64,000 nucleotides of DNA from the NCBI RefSeq assembly GCF_001590785.1, contig NZ_LTAO01000001.1, forward strand, positions 124,001 to 188,000. The letters run 5' to 3'. The position numbers and the translations under genes are program-made. The notes under the pieces are model-generated. The model was not told the origin of the DNA. It ran no database searches and worked only from the letters and a program-made list of their open reading frames with translations. Shown piece after piece: positions 20,357-29,901 of the stretch. The DNA comes from Alkalihalobacillus trypoxylicola. GTDB lineage: Bacteria; Bacillota; Bacilli; Bacillales; Bacillaceae_D. Within the stretch, counting starts at the first letter, position 1. Each line of letters begins with the position of its first letter.

Positions 20357-21589
20357 TTATAGAAGTCCTTCTTGTTCAAATAAATAATCATAAGGAATAT
20401 CTATAAATAAATATAAAAAGTCCGATAACGGATAGGAATAAGTACGAATTCTCTCATCTCGCTCAATGTCTGTATAGAGATCCGATAGTAATCCTTTTTT
20501 TTCTACGTTCATTCTAACGATATTTTCTAAGAAATACGGTCTCCAACTCCAGTTCTTATATCGACCTTCCGGGAGTAACTCCCATTTCCCTGTGCTATTT
20601 TTTTCTGCATTAGCCGTTTGTTGAAAGCCTTCTTGATCGCAAATATACACGCGAAAGGCAAAATCATGACAACTCGTAGCTATGTGCAAAAGATGTTCAT
20701 CTAATTGGTCGAAGCTCGTCATTTTAATAAGCTGTTTTAGTTTTTGGCTTATGACATTCGACAATTGAATTTGTGATTCTACTTTTTTTCGTTCGAATGT
20801 GATGAAATGCTGAAATTCCTTCTGAATTTTTTCTTTGCAATCATCTAAAGGAATAAAGGATGAATGAGCCTTTGACAAATAATCTCCCTGATAATATCTT
20901 CCTCCGTTACGCCATGCATAATTCAACTGATTGAAGCTTGATATCCCTTCGAATAAAAGAGTAGCTCCGATTTTTCTAGAGAGCATTGAAATCGAATGAT
21001 GTACTTCTCGGTATAAATGGGGTAATGAATCTTCGTCTAAAAAGTCAACATCTACTTTAACAATATTAGGTTTTAAAAGGGCAAGGTTATCAAGGTTTGT
21101 ATGATTAAAACCGACATTATTAATGGCGATGCGAATACCTGTACTCTGAATATATGTAAGAAGATGTTTAAAATCATCTACTTGCTTCGAAATGACTTGT
21201 TCATCTAACTGAATAACGACTTGACTCTTAATGTTTGGATACTCTTTTTCCACCTCATCTAATCTCTTAAGTAGCGTTTCTCCATTATCTTTTAGTAGCA
21301 GAGTCGCATCATAATGGAAAAATAGGTTAACAAAATCATTCGATATGATTAGATTGTTTATAGCCATTTTTTGGATATGGTCTTCTAATTCGAGACGGTA
21401 TTCATCTGGAATCGAACGATCGTTAAAAAACCACCCTAAGCTTCTCACCCCTTCGTCACTCTGCAACTTTGCCAAAACTTCATATCCTATGATAAGCTGC
21501 TTGTCGGCACTAATAATAGGTTGATAATAAGGGATTACTTTTTCTTTATTCATCATTACATCTAATGGGTCCACGCTTTCCACCTCCAA
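20357..21589 (-). CDS. ykuI: YkuI-like c-di-GMP-binding protein with degenerate EAL domain
   Basis: A 410-residue protein with an EAL domain (about 10-250) and a PAS-like YkuI C-terminal domain (about 285-405, ending SYPLSDFLYLFIDIPYDYLF). YkuI of B. subtilis binds c-di-GMP. Here the EAL signature is EVL (Glu kept), but several metal ligands are replaced: the usual DD or DN pair is NN in IAINNVGFN, and the ExTE motif reads QLDE. Lys in NIVKVDVDFL and Glu in LLFEGI remain. Binding without hydrolysis is the likely role. The gene is single. Confidence 0.9.
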   Translation of the reverse strand: MEVESVDPLDVMMNKEKVIPYYQPIISADKQLIIGYEVLAKLQSDEGVRSLGWFFNDRSIPDEYRLELEDHIQKMAINNLIISNDFVNLFFHYDATLLLKDNGETLLKRLDEVEKEYPNIKSQVVIQLDEQVISKQVDDFKHLLTYIQSTGIRIAINNVGFNHTNLDNLALLKPNIVKVDVDFLDEDSLPHLYREVHHSISMLSRKIGATLLFEGISSFNQLNYAWRNGGRYYQGDYLSKAHSSFIPLDDCKEKIQKEFQHFITFERKKVESQIQLSNVISQKLKQLIKMTSFDQLDEHLLHIATSCHDFAFRVYICDQEGFQQTANAEKNSTGKWELLPEGRYKNWSWRPYFLENIVRMNVEKKGLLSDLYTDIERDERIRTYSYPLSDFLYLFIDIPYDYLFEQEGLL

Positions 21590-21651
21590 AGCTAAGCCTT
21601 TTTCATTATATCATACCGTGTTGTGAATAGCGGTAACAGAACTCCTGTACA

Positions 21652-21683
21652 CAAAAAGAAATCAACCTACTTAAGAGTTGATT
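21652..21683 (-). terminator. Terminator of the alpha/beta hydrolase gene
   Basis: AATCAAC (21660-21666) pairs with GTTGATT (21677-21683), followed on the minus strand by a TCTTTTTG tail. The stem overlaps the end of the gene. Confidence 0.7.
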
Positions 21684-22527
21684 CCTTCGAAATAATATCA
21701 TTAAAAAACCGATGAATATGCTTTACGATTTCTTTTGGTCGCTCCTCAGGTAAAAGATGTCCGGTTTTCTTAAAGCTATAAAATTGATTATGAGGTAAAT
21801 CCACCGAGAGCTTCCTTCCAATATGAAGAGGAATAATTTGATCATTTTCTCCCCACAAAATTAAAGCTGGATGTTGAATGGTTTTTAATTGTTCTTTAGT
21901 TAAGTCTCCTTCGCGATCTCTCATCAGGTAAAGTAATGAATGATAAAATTCTTTATCCAAAAATGGCCTACTATATTCTTCCACAATCTGGTTGCTAATC
22001 ATTTTTCGATTAAAGACCACTTGTTCTATCGTCTCACGATAATTCTTTTTAGCCATCCACCAGCGCATAATCTGAGGAGCAAAAGGAAAATAGGTTGCAT
22101 AATAATAAGCCTTTTTTACCTTTTTTAAATAAGCTGAGCTATTTAATAAAATAAGTGAATGAACAAACTGAGGTGATTGGCTAGCCATATAAAGGGCAAC
22201 CTGCCCACCCATCGAATGCCCTAACAATATCGCCTGATTAATATGTAGAAGCTTGGCTAACGTTAAAACCAATTTCGCGTAATTTTCGAAAGAGTAGTGA
22301 AAATCTCGATTTTTCCCACTTCTACCAAACCCCGGCAAATCGATTAATAAGCAATTAAAATCTTTTTGTAGGAGTGAAACCATTTTTCTAAAACAATAGC
22401 TAGAAGAAAGAAAACCGTGAATCATAATAATAACAGGTCTATTTTCTTTGTTGGGATGCTTATAATATTCATAGTACACATCTGAATTCAACAAAAACAC
22501 AGTTGATTTATCAACAGTAGCCTTCAC
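21667..22527 (-). CDS. Alpha/beta hydrolase
   Basis: A 286-residue hydrolase with the oxyanion stretch MIHGFLSSSYCF, nucleophile elbow GHSMGGQVA, acid in LWGENDQIIPLHIG and final His in KTGHLLPEE. No signal peptide is present. The GTG at 22527 follows GGGAG by 8 bases and is preferred; the ATG at 22542 overlaps that site. The substrate is unknown. The nearest relatives by motif are broad esterases and epoxide-hydrolase-like enzymes. Confidence 0.88.
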   Translation of the reverse strand: MKATVDKSTVFLLNSDVYYEYYKHPNKENRPVIIMIHGFLSSSYCFRKMVSLLQKDFNCLLIDLPGFGRSGKNRDFHYSFENYAKLVLTLAKLLHINQAILLGHSMGGQVALYMASQSPQFVHSLILLNSSAYLKKVKKAYYYATYFPFAPQIMRWWMAKKNYRETIEQVVFNRKMISNQIVEEYSRPFLDKEFYHSLLYLMRDREGDLTKEQLKTIQHPALILWGENDQIIPLHIGRKLSVDLPHNQFYSFKKTGHLLPEERPKEIVKHIHRFFNDIISKESTLK

Positions 22528-22644
22528 ATGGATCACTCCCATTCATCAAATCGTTTTTTGATTAGGGTGACCCAAACATTCGCTTTTCATTTATGATTCA
22601 CAATATTTACTTACTATTCTTTAATTGACCCTCATACTTGCCAT

Positions 22645-23565
22645 TTAAATAGTGAAATCATATGGTGTTTCCTGATAAACATAATAATTTAACCAATTAG
22701 AAAATAACAAGTTGGAATGAGCTCTCCACCTTAATCTTGGTTTATCATTTTGATTATTATTTGGAAAATAATTACTAGGTATTTCTACAGATAGCCCTTT
22801 TTGGATATCACGATGATACTCTTCCTCTAGCGTACAGGCATCATACTCAGAGTGTCCTGTAACAAAAACCTGTCTGCCATCTTTAGATGCACACAAATAT
22901 ACTCCAGCTTCATCCGAAACACTTAATAGCTGCAATTGCTCATGAGCAAGGATATCTTCAGCCTTTACATCCATATATCGAGAATGAGGGGCTAAAAATT
23001 CATCATCAAACCCTCTGATTAGGTTCACATTATTTTCTGTTACATAATGATTGAATACACCAAATACCTTCTTATCGACAGGATTTTTTTCAATCCCAAA
23101 ATGATGGTAAAGCCCTGCTAGTGCTCCCCAGCATATGTGAAGGGTTGAAGTCACATTTTTCTTACTCCAATCCATAATCATCTGAAGCTCTTTCCAATAA
23201 TCAACTTCTTCAAATTTTAACTTTTCAACGGGTGCTCCCGTAATAATCATTCCATCGAAATTTTGTGATTTTACCTCATCTATAGTTTTATAAAACGAGG
23301 TTAAGTGTTCAAAAGATGTGTTCTTTGAACGGTGAGTATCTGGATGAATAAAAGATACGTCAAGCTGTAAAGGTGTATTACCTAGAAGTCTTAAAATTTG
23401 TGTTTCCGTTGTTTCTTTAATAGGCATTAAATTTAAAATGACAATTTTTAATGGTCGAATATCTTGAGAATATGCGCGACTTTCATCCATTACAAATATG
23501 TTCTCACTATTTAAAATGTCTTTGGCTGGTAAATTATCTGGAACTTTAATCGGCATTTTCTCCAA
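22645..23565 (-). CDS. metA: Homoserine O-acyltransferase (MetA)
   Basis: A 306-residue enzyme that activates homoserine as an acyl ester in methionine synthesis. It has the N-terminal family start [27 protein letters not shown], the nucleophile Cys in [15 protein letters not shown], and the catalytic His/Glu in VTGHSEYDA. From memory, bacilli MetA proteins use acetyl-CoA although the family name is succinyltransferase. AAGGAGTTGGAG precedes the ATG. The upstream region was checked by eye for an S-box riboswitch and none was seen. Confidence 0.95.
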   Translation of the reverse strand: MEKMPIKVPDNLPAKDILNSENIFVMDESRAYSQDIRPLKIVILNLMPIKETTETQILRLLGNTPLQLDVSFIHPDTHRSKNTSFEHLTSFYKTIDEVKSQNFDGMIITGAPVEKLKFEEVDYWKELQMIMDWSKKNVTSTLHICWGALAGLYHHFGIEKNPVDKKVFGVFNHYVTENNVNLIRGFDDEFLAPHSRYMDVKAEDILAHEQLQLLSVSDEAGVYLCASKDGRQVFVTGHSEYDACTLEEEYHRDIQKGLSVEIPSNYFPNNNQNDKPRLRWRAHSNLLFSNWLNYYVYQETPYDFTI

Positions 23566-23724
23566 CTCCTTATATGTATATGTCTATCTATTATGCTAAA
23601 GTGCTTCCATGTCGATACACCTGACAAATAATTCTGAAATTTCTCTGTTCAAAACGTCATTTTAGCCGACATTTGACAATAAGTCAACATTTGTCTAAGC
23701 TAATTTCTAAAAAGGAGGAAAACA

Positions 23725-24390
23725 ATGGAATTAAGACTTGAATGGAATTATAAGCCTCTTAAACATCACCAATCCTTTAAGATGGAAAGTGAATGGCTCA
23801 CCATAGATGAAAGCATTTCATTAAAAAACGATTTAGAAAAAACAGGTAGAGCGAAAGACATGAATTGGTACGACCGGCGTGGAGTCGTATGGAGTAACAA
23901 AGATTTATCTAAATTAAAAGAGGAACTATTTGAGCTCCCTCATAATGTGACCTCCTACTTTGATGCTAGTTTTGACAAAGAATCTAAAAAAAGCGGCCTA
24001 GGCTATGTGTTATACTTTCAACAAAACGGACAGGAATGGCGCGTTCGTGCGAATCAAAAGCAAGAGCTTTTAACCGATAACAACGAAAGTGAATATAGTG
24101 CTTTGTATGCTTTATTAGCGAAGTGTGAAGAATTAGAAATAAAACATCAGCTCATAACGGTCCAATCAGATTCAATGGTTGTCATACACCAAATGACCGA
24201 TGAATGGCCCGTATATGAAGAACATTATTTAAGATGGTATAATCGAATTAAAGAAAAGCAAAATAAGCTCGGATTATCGATTGATTACCAATGGATTCCA
24301 CGAGAAAAAAATAAAGAGGCAGACAAATTGGCTGCACAGGCTTTAAAAAACGAAGAAATTGATGCTAAGCTTCCAAAAAACAAGCGATAA
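23725..24390 (+). CDS. RNase H-like protein (YpeP/RNase HI fold)
   Basis: A 221-residue protein. The C-terminal part (about 75-205) has the RNase H fold with all four acidic residues: YFDASF, NNESEYSAL, VQSDSMVV and NKEADKLAAQ. The N-terminal 70 residues are an added domain containing a DMNWYDRRGVVWS segment. It should bind or cut RNA in RNA-DNA hybrids. In B. subtilis a ypeP-like gene also lies near metA, from memory, so the synteny supports the match. AAAAGGAGG precedes the ATG. Confidence 0.87.
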   Translation: MELRLEWNYKPLKHHQSFKMESEWLTIDESISLKNDLEKTGRAKDMNWYDRRGVVWSNKDLSKLKEELFELPHNVTSYFDASFDKESKKSGLGYVLYFQQNGQEWRVRANQKQELLTDNNESEYSALYALLAKCEELEIKHQLITVQSDSMVVIHQMTDEWPVYEEHYLRWYNRIKEKQNKLGLSIDYQWIPREKNKEADKLAAQALKNEEIDAKLPKNKR

Positions 24391-24406
24391 CTATCGCTTG
24401 TTTTTT
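24375..24406. terminator. Perfect palindromic terminator shared by two genes
   Basis: AAAAAACAAGCGATA (24375 on) is followed by the perfect complement TATCGCTTGTTTTTT (to 24406), with only AC in the loop. The TAA of the RNase H-like gene and the TAG of the convergent PHP gene lie at the tip of the hairpin. Confidence 0.9.
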
Positions 24407-25260
24407 ATTGCCTCCATTAATGCTTCTGCATATCGATTATCGATTCTTGTTTTGCCCAAAGGCTCTAATGTTCGACCATAATCCTCATGATGAAAATCAG
24501 AACCACCAGTCACTAAAAGTTTTTTATTCAATTTCTTTTCTAATTCTAGATGTATTTTTTGATATTTACTTCGTTCTTCGGGTGAATGGTCACGATGAAA
24601 AATTTCTAAGCCATCTAAATGATATTCCTGACACCAATATAAGAGATGTTGATCAAGGTGAGAATAATGACCAGGATGAGCCACTATAGCGACACCTTTA
24701 CAGAGGTGAATCCAATCAATAGCTTCCTGAATGGACATCTCCTTCTCTTTTTCAACATAAGCTGGTTTTCCTTCAGCAAGATACAAATCAAAAGCTTCTG
24801 CCACACTATTAACCACTTTATTTTCTACCATTGCTTTAGCAATATGAGGTCTTCCTATACTTCCTCCATCAACATGCTTTAGAACAGAATTTGCCGATAA
24901 AGTAATGTTCACCTGAGCAAGTTTATTCAAGATATGGTCTAATCTTTTTCTTCTCTCCTGCTGCTGTTTATTTAGTAATTCAATCAAGGGCGTATAAGTG
25001 ACATCGAGACCGTAGCCTAAAATATGAACACTTGTTTTCTCGAACTTTGTAGAAAATTCAATACCTGGTATCACATGCATGCCTAGTTTATCTGCCGTCA
25101 TCTTTGCTTCTAAAAATCCATTAACCGTATCATGATCAGTTAAGGATACATATTTTAAACCGACTGCATGACATTTTTTCATTAACTCTGTAGGGCTGTA
25201 GCCTCCATCAGAAGCGGTTGAATGCATATGAAGATCGCTTTGATCATTTTCTCTGCTCAT
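24391..25260 (-). CDS. PHP domain phosphoesterase (YciV/TrpH type)
   Basis: A 289-residue protein with PHP metal motifs DLHMHSTASDG at the N-terminus, SLTDHDTV, HVIPGIEFS, AIVAHPGHY and a C-terminal GGSDFHHEDYG. Relatives cleave 3'-phosphoadenosine nucleotides or trim RNA 5' ends (the RNase AM type). AAAAAGGAG precedes the ATG. It is convergent with the RNase H-like gene. Confidence 0.9.
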   Translation of the reverse strand: MSRENDQSDLHMHSTASDGGYSPTELMKKCHAVGLKYVSLTDHDTVNGFLEAKMTADKLGMHVIPGIEFSTKFEKTSVHILGYGLDVTYTPLIELLNKQQQERRKRLDHILNKLAQVNITLSANSVLKHVDGGSIGRPHIAKAMVENKVVNSVAEAFDLYLAEGKPAYVEKEKEMSIQEAIDWIHLCKGVAIVAHPGHYSHLDQHLLYWCQEYHLDGLEIFHRDHSPEERSKYQKIHLELEKKLNKKLLVTGGSDFHHEDYGRTLEPLGKTRIDNRYAEALMEAIKNKR

Positions 25261-25343
25261 GAGTAGGTCTCCTTTTTATGAAAGAAATGTAACCTCTGAT
25301 AGAATCAGCACGTAAAAACGTTAAAGTGCACCTCTATCTTTCG

Positions 25344-26171
25344 TTATTTCCACCATGAATCAGATAAAACGACGGGCTGATTTCTTTTGTGTTCTGTCAT
25401 TTTATAGCGCCTTTCAATTTGGGTAGCGATGGTTTTATCCACATCTTTTCCCTCTAAATAATCATCTAATTGGTCATAGGTGATTCCTAATGCTACTTCA
25501 TCAGGTATTCCTGGTTTGTCATCTTCTAAATCCGCTGTAGGAGCCTTTAAATATAATTTTTCTGGTGCATTTAAATGAATGAGCAATTCTTTACCTTGTC
25601 GTTTTGTTAATCCAAATAATGGAGCAATATCACATGCACCATCGCCGTATTTAGTAAAAAAGCCAGTAACCGCTTCGGCTGCATGATCGGTTCCTACAAC
25701 CAAGCATCCATAATGAGCTCCCACATCATATTGTGCTTTCATTCTTTCTCTTGCTTTTGTATTTCCTTGAACAAATAATGACATTTGTTCGTTAGTAGCC
25801 TTAGTAAATGAGGCAATTGATGCTTGTACAGCAGGCTTAATATTAATAGTGAGCTGATTAGAAGGCTTGATAAAGTTCAGGGCAGCCTGAGCGTCTTCTT
25901 CATCTAGCTGTTCCCCATATGGCAATCTCATCGCAAAGAACTGGTAGGTCTTCTCTTTTTGTTCTTCATTTAATTCATCTACGGCCATTTGAGTCAGCTT
26001 CCCAGCAAGTGTCGAATCTTGTCCACCTGAAATCCCAAGAACAAATCCATTAGTACCGCTTTTAACGACATAATCTTTCAAAAATTGTACTCTAGCCTTT
26101 ATTTCTTCCTCTGCGTTAATTTTAGCTTTCGAATGTAAATCCGCCATGATTTTCTCTTGATTTACTAACAT
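25344..26171 (-). CDS. nadE: NH3-dependent NAD+ synthetase
   Basis: A 275-residue enzyme that amidates deamido-NAD to NAD. It has the ATP pyrophosphatase loop [36 protein letters not shown], and the closing [13 protein letters not shown]. No glutaminase domain is fused, so ammonia is the nitrogen donor. The start ATG at 26171 follows GTGGAGG; the frame extends to 26189 without another site. The 5' end overlaps the end of the YneQ-like gene by 50 bases. Confidence 0.95.
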   Translation of the reverse strand: MLVNQEKIMADLHSKAKINAEEEIKARVQFLKDYVVKSGTNGFVLGISGGQDSTLAGKLTQMAVDELNEEQKEKTYQFFAMRLPYGEQLDEEDAQAALNFIKPSNQLTINIKPAVQASIASFTKATNEQMSLFVQGNTKARERMKAQYDVGAHYGCLVVGTDHAAEAVTGFFTKYGDGACDIAPLFGLTKRQGKELLIHLNAPEKLYLKAPTADLEDDKPGIPDEVALGITYDQLDDYLEGKDVDKTIATQIERRYKMTEHKRNQPVVLSDSWWK

Positions 26172-26496
26172 AAAGATTATAACCTCCACTACTTTTTTTC
26201 AGATTTAGTCTTTCCAGTTGCTCCAGCTTATTTTCCGCTTGCAATACTTGATATTGCTTCTCTCCTAATAAATCAAAATGTGGAAAGTGACCTCTTTTAT
26301 CTATCCAGTTTGGGTGAAGCTCATATTGTTTTCCCCACTCCATTAACTGTTCGACATTTATACAGCCAACTTTTGTTACAGTCTTACATCCTGGAAATCG
26401 TTCATCATACCAATAATGAGTTAAAAAGGAAATTTCTCCTTTGTTAACATTGTGTTTCCATTCTGATAATTGTTCTTTTGTTATGCCAAAGGCCAT
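26122..26496 (-). CDS. YneQ-like conserved protein
   Basis: A 124-residue protein starting [20 protein letters not shown] and containing [20 protein letters not shown]. From memory this is the YneQ family of bacilli, with no known function. The start at 26496 follows TTTGGAGG. The last 30 or so residues extend into the nadE start region, giving a 50-base overlap, which suggests an operon. The extended tail may be a lineage-specific addition. Confidence 0.8.
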   Translation of the reverse strand: MAFGITKEQLSEWKHNVNKGEISFLTHYWYDERFPGCKTVTKVGCINVEQLMEWGKQYELHPNWIDKRGHFPHFDLLGEKQYQVLQAENKLEQLERLNLKKSSGGYNLYVSKSRENHGGFTFES

Positions 26497-26596
26497 ATAA
26501 TAAGCACCCTCCAAAAATCAAAAAATATATACTCTACTCTCTCATTTATGATAGCATAAAATCCTTAACGAGGCTGCAATCAACGATTTTCCCCAA

Positions 26597-27022
26597 TCAA
26601 GAATTCTTATTTTTGATTTCTTCATACAGATCATGCCATTTTGGTAAATATTTTCTTATAGAAATAGGTCGGAAACCTTCTTTTTTGACACAAACATGGA
26701 CAGAACGTCCTGTTACACAAAGCTCCTTTTGCTCATTCACTATTTCATATCCATAAGTAATTCGTAACCCGTCATAGGCATCGACCCACGTTTTAAGTGT
26801 TACTGTTTCTCCATATAGAGTAGGTTTTTTATAAGAAATGTTAATATCAACAACAGGAGAGAGAATACCATCCTTCTCCATTTCAGCATAATGGTATCCT
26901 AAATCTTTAATAAATTCGGTTCGACCTACCTCAAACCAGACTACATAATTAGAATGATGTACAATACCCATTTGGTCTGTTTCTGCATATCGCACATCTA
27001 TATTGGTTGTAACGATTTTCAT
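26597..27022 (-). CDS. Acyl-CoA thioesterase, 4HBT hotdog fold (YneP type)
   Basis: A 141-residue hotdog protein with the 4HBT active-site block VRYAETDQMGIVHHSNYVVW near the N-terminus. It should hydrolyse acyl-CoA thioesters. The start at 27022 is preceded by GGAGG; upstream ATGs at 27055 and 27031 fit less well. It follows the AAA+ gene by 19 bases and is probably its operon partner. Confidence 0.85.
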   Translation of the reverse strand: MKIVTTNIDVRYAETDQMGIVHHSNYVVWFEVGRTEFIKDLGYHYAEMEKDGILSPVVDINISYKKPTLYGETVTLKTWVDAYDGLRITYGYEIVNEQKELCVTGRSVHVCVKKEGFRPISIRKYLPKWHDLYEEIKNKNS

Positions 27023-27041
27023 CCTATCCATTCCTCCTAAA

Positions 27042-29375
27042 TTAAACGGCTTCACTTACTGCCTGTAAATCTTCTTCTTTAACCATCATTAAATCTTCTT
27101 TACTCATTTCAGACTCTTCTACTAATCGCTCAGCTTGAGCTTGAATAATTTTTTGGACTAAATTCGTAGCAAATCTTCCATTACCTGAATGTCCCGTTTC
27201 CGGAATAAGTTTTACTAATAGACTGGAAGCCTTTTCCGACAATTTATATCCTAAATCATTTATTTGCTTTTCTATGATAGCGAGCAGTTCTGACCGATTA
27301 TAAGACGGAAAATCAATTTCTTTCGAAAACCTTGAGCGTATCCCTGGGTTACTGGAAAGAAGCTGCTGCATTTCTTCTTCATAGCCAGCAAGGATTACGA
27401 CAATATTTTCTTGATGAATGCTCATCTCTTGTAAAAGGGTTGCCATTGCTTCTTTACCAAAATCTCCTCTACCTTCCGAATAAAGAGAGTAAGCCTCATC
27501 AATAAATAAGACACCACCAAGAGCATCTTTTATTTTTTCTTTTGTTTTTCGTGCAGTTTGACCGGTGTACCCTGCCACTAAGTCTGCTCGACTCGCTACG
27601 ACTAAATGACCTCTTTTTAGCAGTCCAATTTCCTTTAAGGCTTTCGCATACAAAGAGGCAACCGTTGTTTTTCCTGTTCCTGAAGCACCGGTAAAAATAG
27701 TATGTACCGTAATCGGATTAGTTTTCATATGATGCTGTCGTCTCAGTTGCTGAACCTGTATGTATGCAGTCATTTTTTTTATTTCCTTTTTCACATTTTC
27801 TAAACCGATTAAGGATTGAAGCTCGACCAATGCTTCCTTATCTTCATTTTCTGTCTTTTTAGGAAGAAAATCCTCTTCATCTAAAAGGATGTAAGCTGAC
27901 GTTCCTAGCTCCTCACTTTGCTGGCTTGAACCCTTTTCAAAAATAGCATCTAAGACAATATTTTTGACTGTGCGAGCATTTCCAAAAGAATCATCTACTT
28001 GGGCCCTTTCGATTCTTTCCTTTAAAGCAGTTAAACCGGCCTCTGTAAGGATAAAATCATTTTCTTTTGCCACACTCTCTCCTATCTTTAATAATTCACT
28101 CATGGAGTAATCTTCAAGTAATAAAAGGTTCTGCTCTGGAAATCTAGAGCGAAGACCTGGATTTGAGCGTAAAAATAAATTCATCTCCTCTGGATATCCC
28201 GCTAAAATAACCGCAAAGGTATTCGCTAATTTCTCATTTGTCATAGCCGAAACTAATGTATCGATCACCGTTTGCCCAAAATCATTATTATCAGCGCCAG
28301 TACGTTTTAAACTGTAGGCTTCGTCAATGAAAAGAACCCCACCATTTGCTTTTTCAATCGCACGCATTGTTTGTTCTTCCGTTTGACCAACATAGGCCCC
28401 TACTAACTGAGACCTATCAACTTCTAGCACCGTTTCATGCTCTAATAATCCTAACTCATAATAGATTTTAGCCATTAGTCTTGCTAAACTGGTTTTACCA
28501 GTTCCGGGATTCCCTATAAAAATCATATGTAAGCTCATTGCATCACGGGTTCTAAAGCCTAGTTCTGTCCGTTTTTTCTGATATTGTAAATACTGATAGA
28601 GCTTATGAATTCGTTTTTTTATCGGAGCGAGACCTATCATATCATTTAATTGTTCGAGTGCAGAGGTATTCTCCGTCTGATCGGTAAGCTGTAGTAGTCG
28701 TTCTTTCCACTCTTGAGAAAGCTGTTCAATTTGATTTGTCGCTTCTTTTATTTGTTTCAATTGCTCTGCAGAGTAATAAATTCCAGATATCGATTTGGCA
28801 TATTCCCTGGTAGCTTTCGAAATTAATAAAAATGGCTCCTCAAATTGCTTATACAATTCTACAAGCTTCTTCATTTCCTCAGTACGCGAGTCGTGTTCAA
28901 TGACATTAAAATGGTTCTGTAAATCTCGATACACTACTTCTAATTTCTCGAGGTTTTGGAAAAATTGCTCAGCAAGGTGATAATATTGCTCAGCTCTTTC
29001 TTTTTTTGTCGAGCTATGGTCGGTTTCTCTTATAACCGGAAGCTGTTCCGGAAAGTCGTCAAACTCCAAACATGCTTCTAGTATTTTTTCCAATTGATAT
29101 TTTTTGATTTCAATATTTTGACCATCAAGCTGAATCGCTTGCTCCATCCAACTTTTTGATAAAGTATCTAATCGATGTGATTCACTCCATCTTTTTTCAA
29201 CCAATTTTGTATAAATAAGAGAACGAAGCTCCTTATTTTTTTCAGAAGGCTGTTTTTCTTGTTCTAACTGCTTAATAAGCAAAAATGCTTGAGACTCTGA
29301 AAGCTGGTTAGAATGGTTATCAGTATCCTTAATCCAATCTTCTATTTGGTCGATTGTCCATTGCTTATTTTTCAT
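27042..29375 (-). CDS. Tandem AAA+ ATPase, CbxX/SpoVK-like
   Basis: A 777-residue protein. A helical N-terminal region (about 1-240) recalls the TPR-like part of EccA proteins. Two AAA+ domains of the CbxX/CfqX type follow. Domain 1 has Walker A GNPGTGKTS (about 288) and GGVLFIDEAYSL; domain 2 has Walker A GASGTGKTT (about 565) and an identical Walker B. Both have SNPGLRSRF or SNPGIRSRF arginine-finger motifs, so both look active. SpoVK has a single such domain, so this is a larger relative, not the same gene. It probably remodels a protein or complex of unknown identity. A thioesterase gene follows on the same strand. Confidence 0.85.
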   Translation of the reverse strand: MKNKQWTIDQIEDWIKDTDNHSNQLSESQAFLLIKQLEQEKQPSEKNKELRSLIYTKLVEKRWSESHRLDTLSKSWMEQAIQLDGQNIEIKKYQLEKILEACLEFDDFPEQLPVIRETDHSSTKKERAEQYYHLAEQFFQNLEKLEVVYRDLQNHFNVIEHDSRTEEMKKLVELYKQFEEPFLLISKATREYAKSISGIYYSAEQLKQIKEATNQIEQLSQEWKERLLQLTDQTENTSALEQLNDMIGLAPIKKRIHKLYQYLQYQKKRTELGFRTRDAMSLHMIFIGNPGTGKTSLARLMAKIYYELGLLEHETVLEVDRSQLVGAYVGQTEEQTMRAIEKANGGVLFIDEAYSLKRTGADNNDFGQTVIDTLVSAMTNEKLANTFAVILAGYPEEMNLFLRSNPGLRSRFPEQNLLLLEDYSMSELLKIGESVAKENDFILTEAGLTALKERIERAQVDDSFGNARTVKNIVLDAIFEKGSSQQSEELGTSAYILLDEEDFLPKKTENEDKEALVELQSLIGLENVKKEIKKMTAYIQVQQLRRQHHMKTNPITVHTIFTGASGTGKTTVASLYAKALKEIGLLKRGHLVVASRADLVAGYTGQTARKTKEKIKDALGGVLFIDEAYSLYSEGRGDFGKEAMATLLQEMSIHQENIVVILAGYEEEMQQLLSSNPGIRSRFSKEIDFPSYNRSELLAIIEKQINDLGYKLSEKASSLLVKLIPETGHSGNGRFATNLVQKIIQAQAERLVEESEMSKEDLMMVKEEDLQAVSEAV

Positions 29376-29461
29376 ATAAGAACAACACCTTTCTATGTAA
29401 AAGCTATTTTATCACTAACCATGATAGAAAGTACAAAAAAAGACGCTATTAAAAGCAGCCG

Positions 29462-29877
29462 CAGCCTGTCGACAAAGTCTCATAAAATGGAAACAAGTCA
29501 ACCGTTTTTTCACTAGCAGTTAGGATGCGGCTCTGCGACTCAGCTACCGATATGGGGGCTCGCTTTCCACAGGAGAGCGTTGAACTAACCGGCTGCTCCC
29601 CATCACATTGGGGATTATCATTATTAACAAAAAAAGCAACCTCCCCCTAAGCAGGACAAGGTTGCAGTAGTCGTTTGTATGAAGTGTATGTATTCCATAG
29701 CGAACACAAGGCATGAAGACTTCAGTGGGAAGTAATGACCATGTCGAAATCCTCTTTTAGTTCGACGTAACTCCACCGGACGTTTAGTGTCTTGAGAGAG
29801 CGGTCAACCGGACTACCTAACACGTGTGGCATTTTTCATTCATGAGTATTGTCCCACCCTCATTTGTCTACGGTCTG
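29462..29877. other. Structured GC-richer non-coding block with imperfect terminal inverted repeats
   Basis: About 416 bases between the AAA+ and VanZ genes are visibly less AT-rich than the flanks and contain no open gene. The left end CAGCCTGTCGACAAA and the complement of the right end CAGACCGTAGACAAA agree at 12 of 15 positions. Short hairpins lie inside, for example CCCC at 29598 with GGGG at 29610. It may be a remnant or a non-autonomous mobile element, or a structured RNA. No database match could be made. Confidence 0.4.
29627..29665 (-). terminator. Candidate minus-strand terminator inside the 29.5-29.9 kb block
   Basis: GCAACCT (29636-29642) pairs with AGGTTGC (29659-29665), and the minus strand then reads a T run (complement of 29627-29635). 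It could end the VanZ transcript or a small RNA from this block. Confidence 0.5.
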
Positions 29878-29901
29878 ATAAGGCAATTAAAAAAAGCCGT
29901 T

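Noticed and set aside
23566-23724. S-box (SAM) riboswitch before metA
   Set aside because: The region is short and the conserved S-box sequences and terminator were not seen.
29462-29877. Group II intron or IS110 bridge-RNA region
   Set aside because: Characteristic intron domain V or transposase remnants could not be recognised, so only a neutral description is given.
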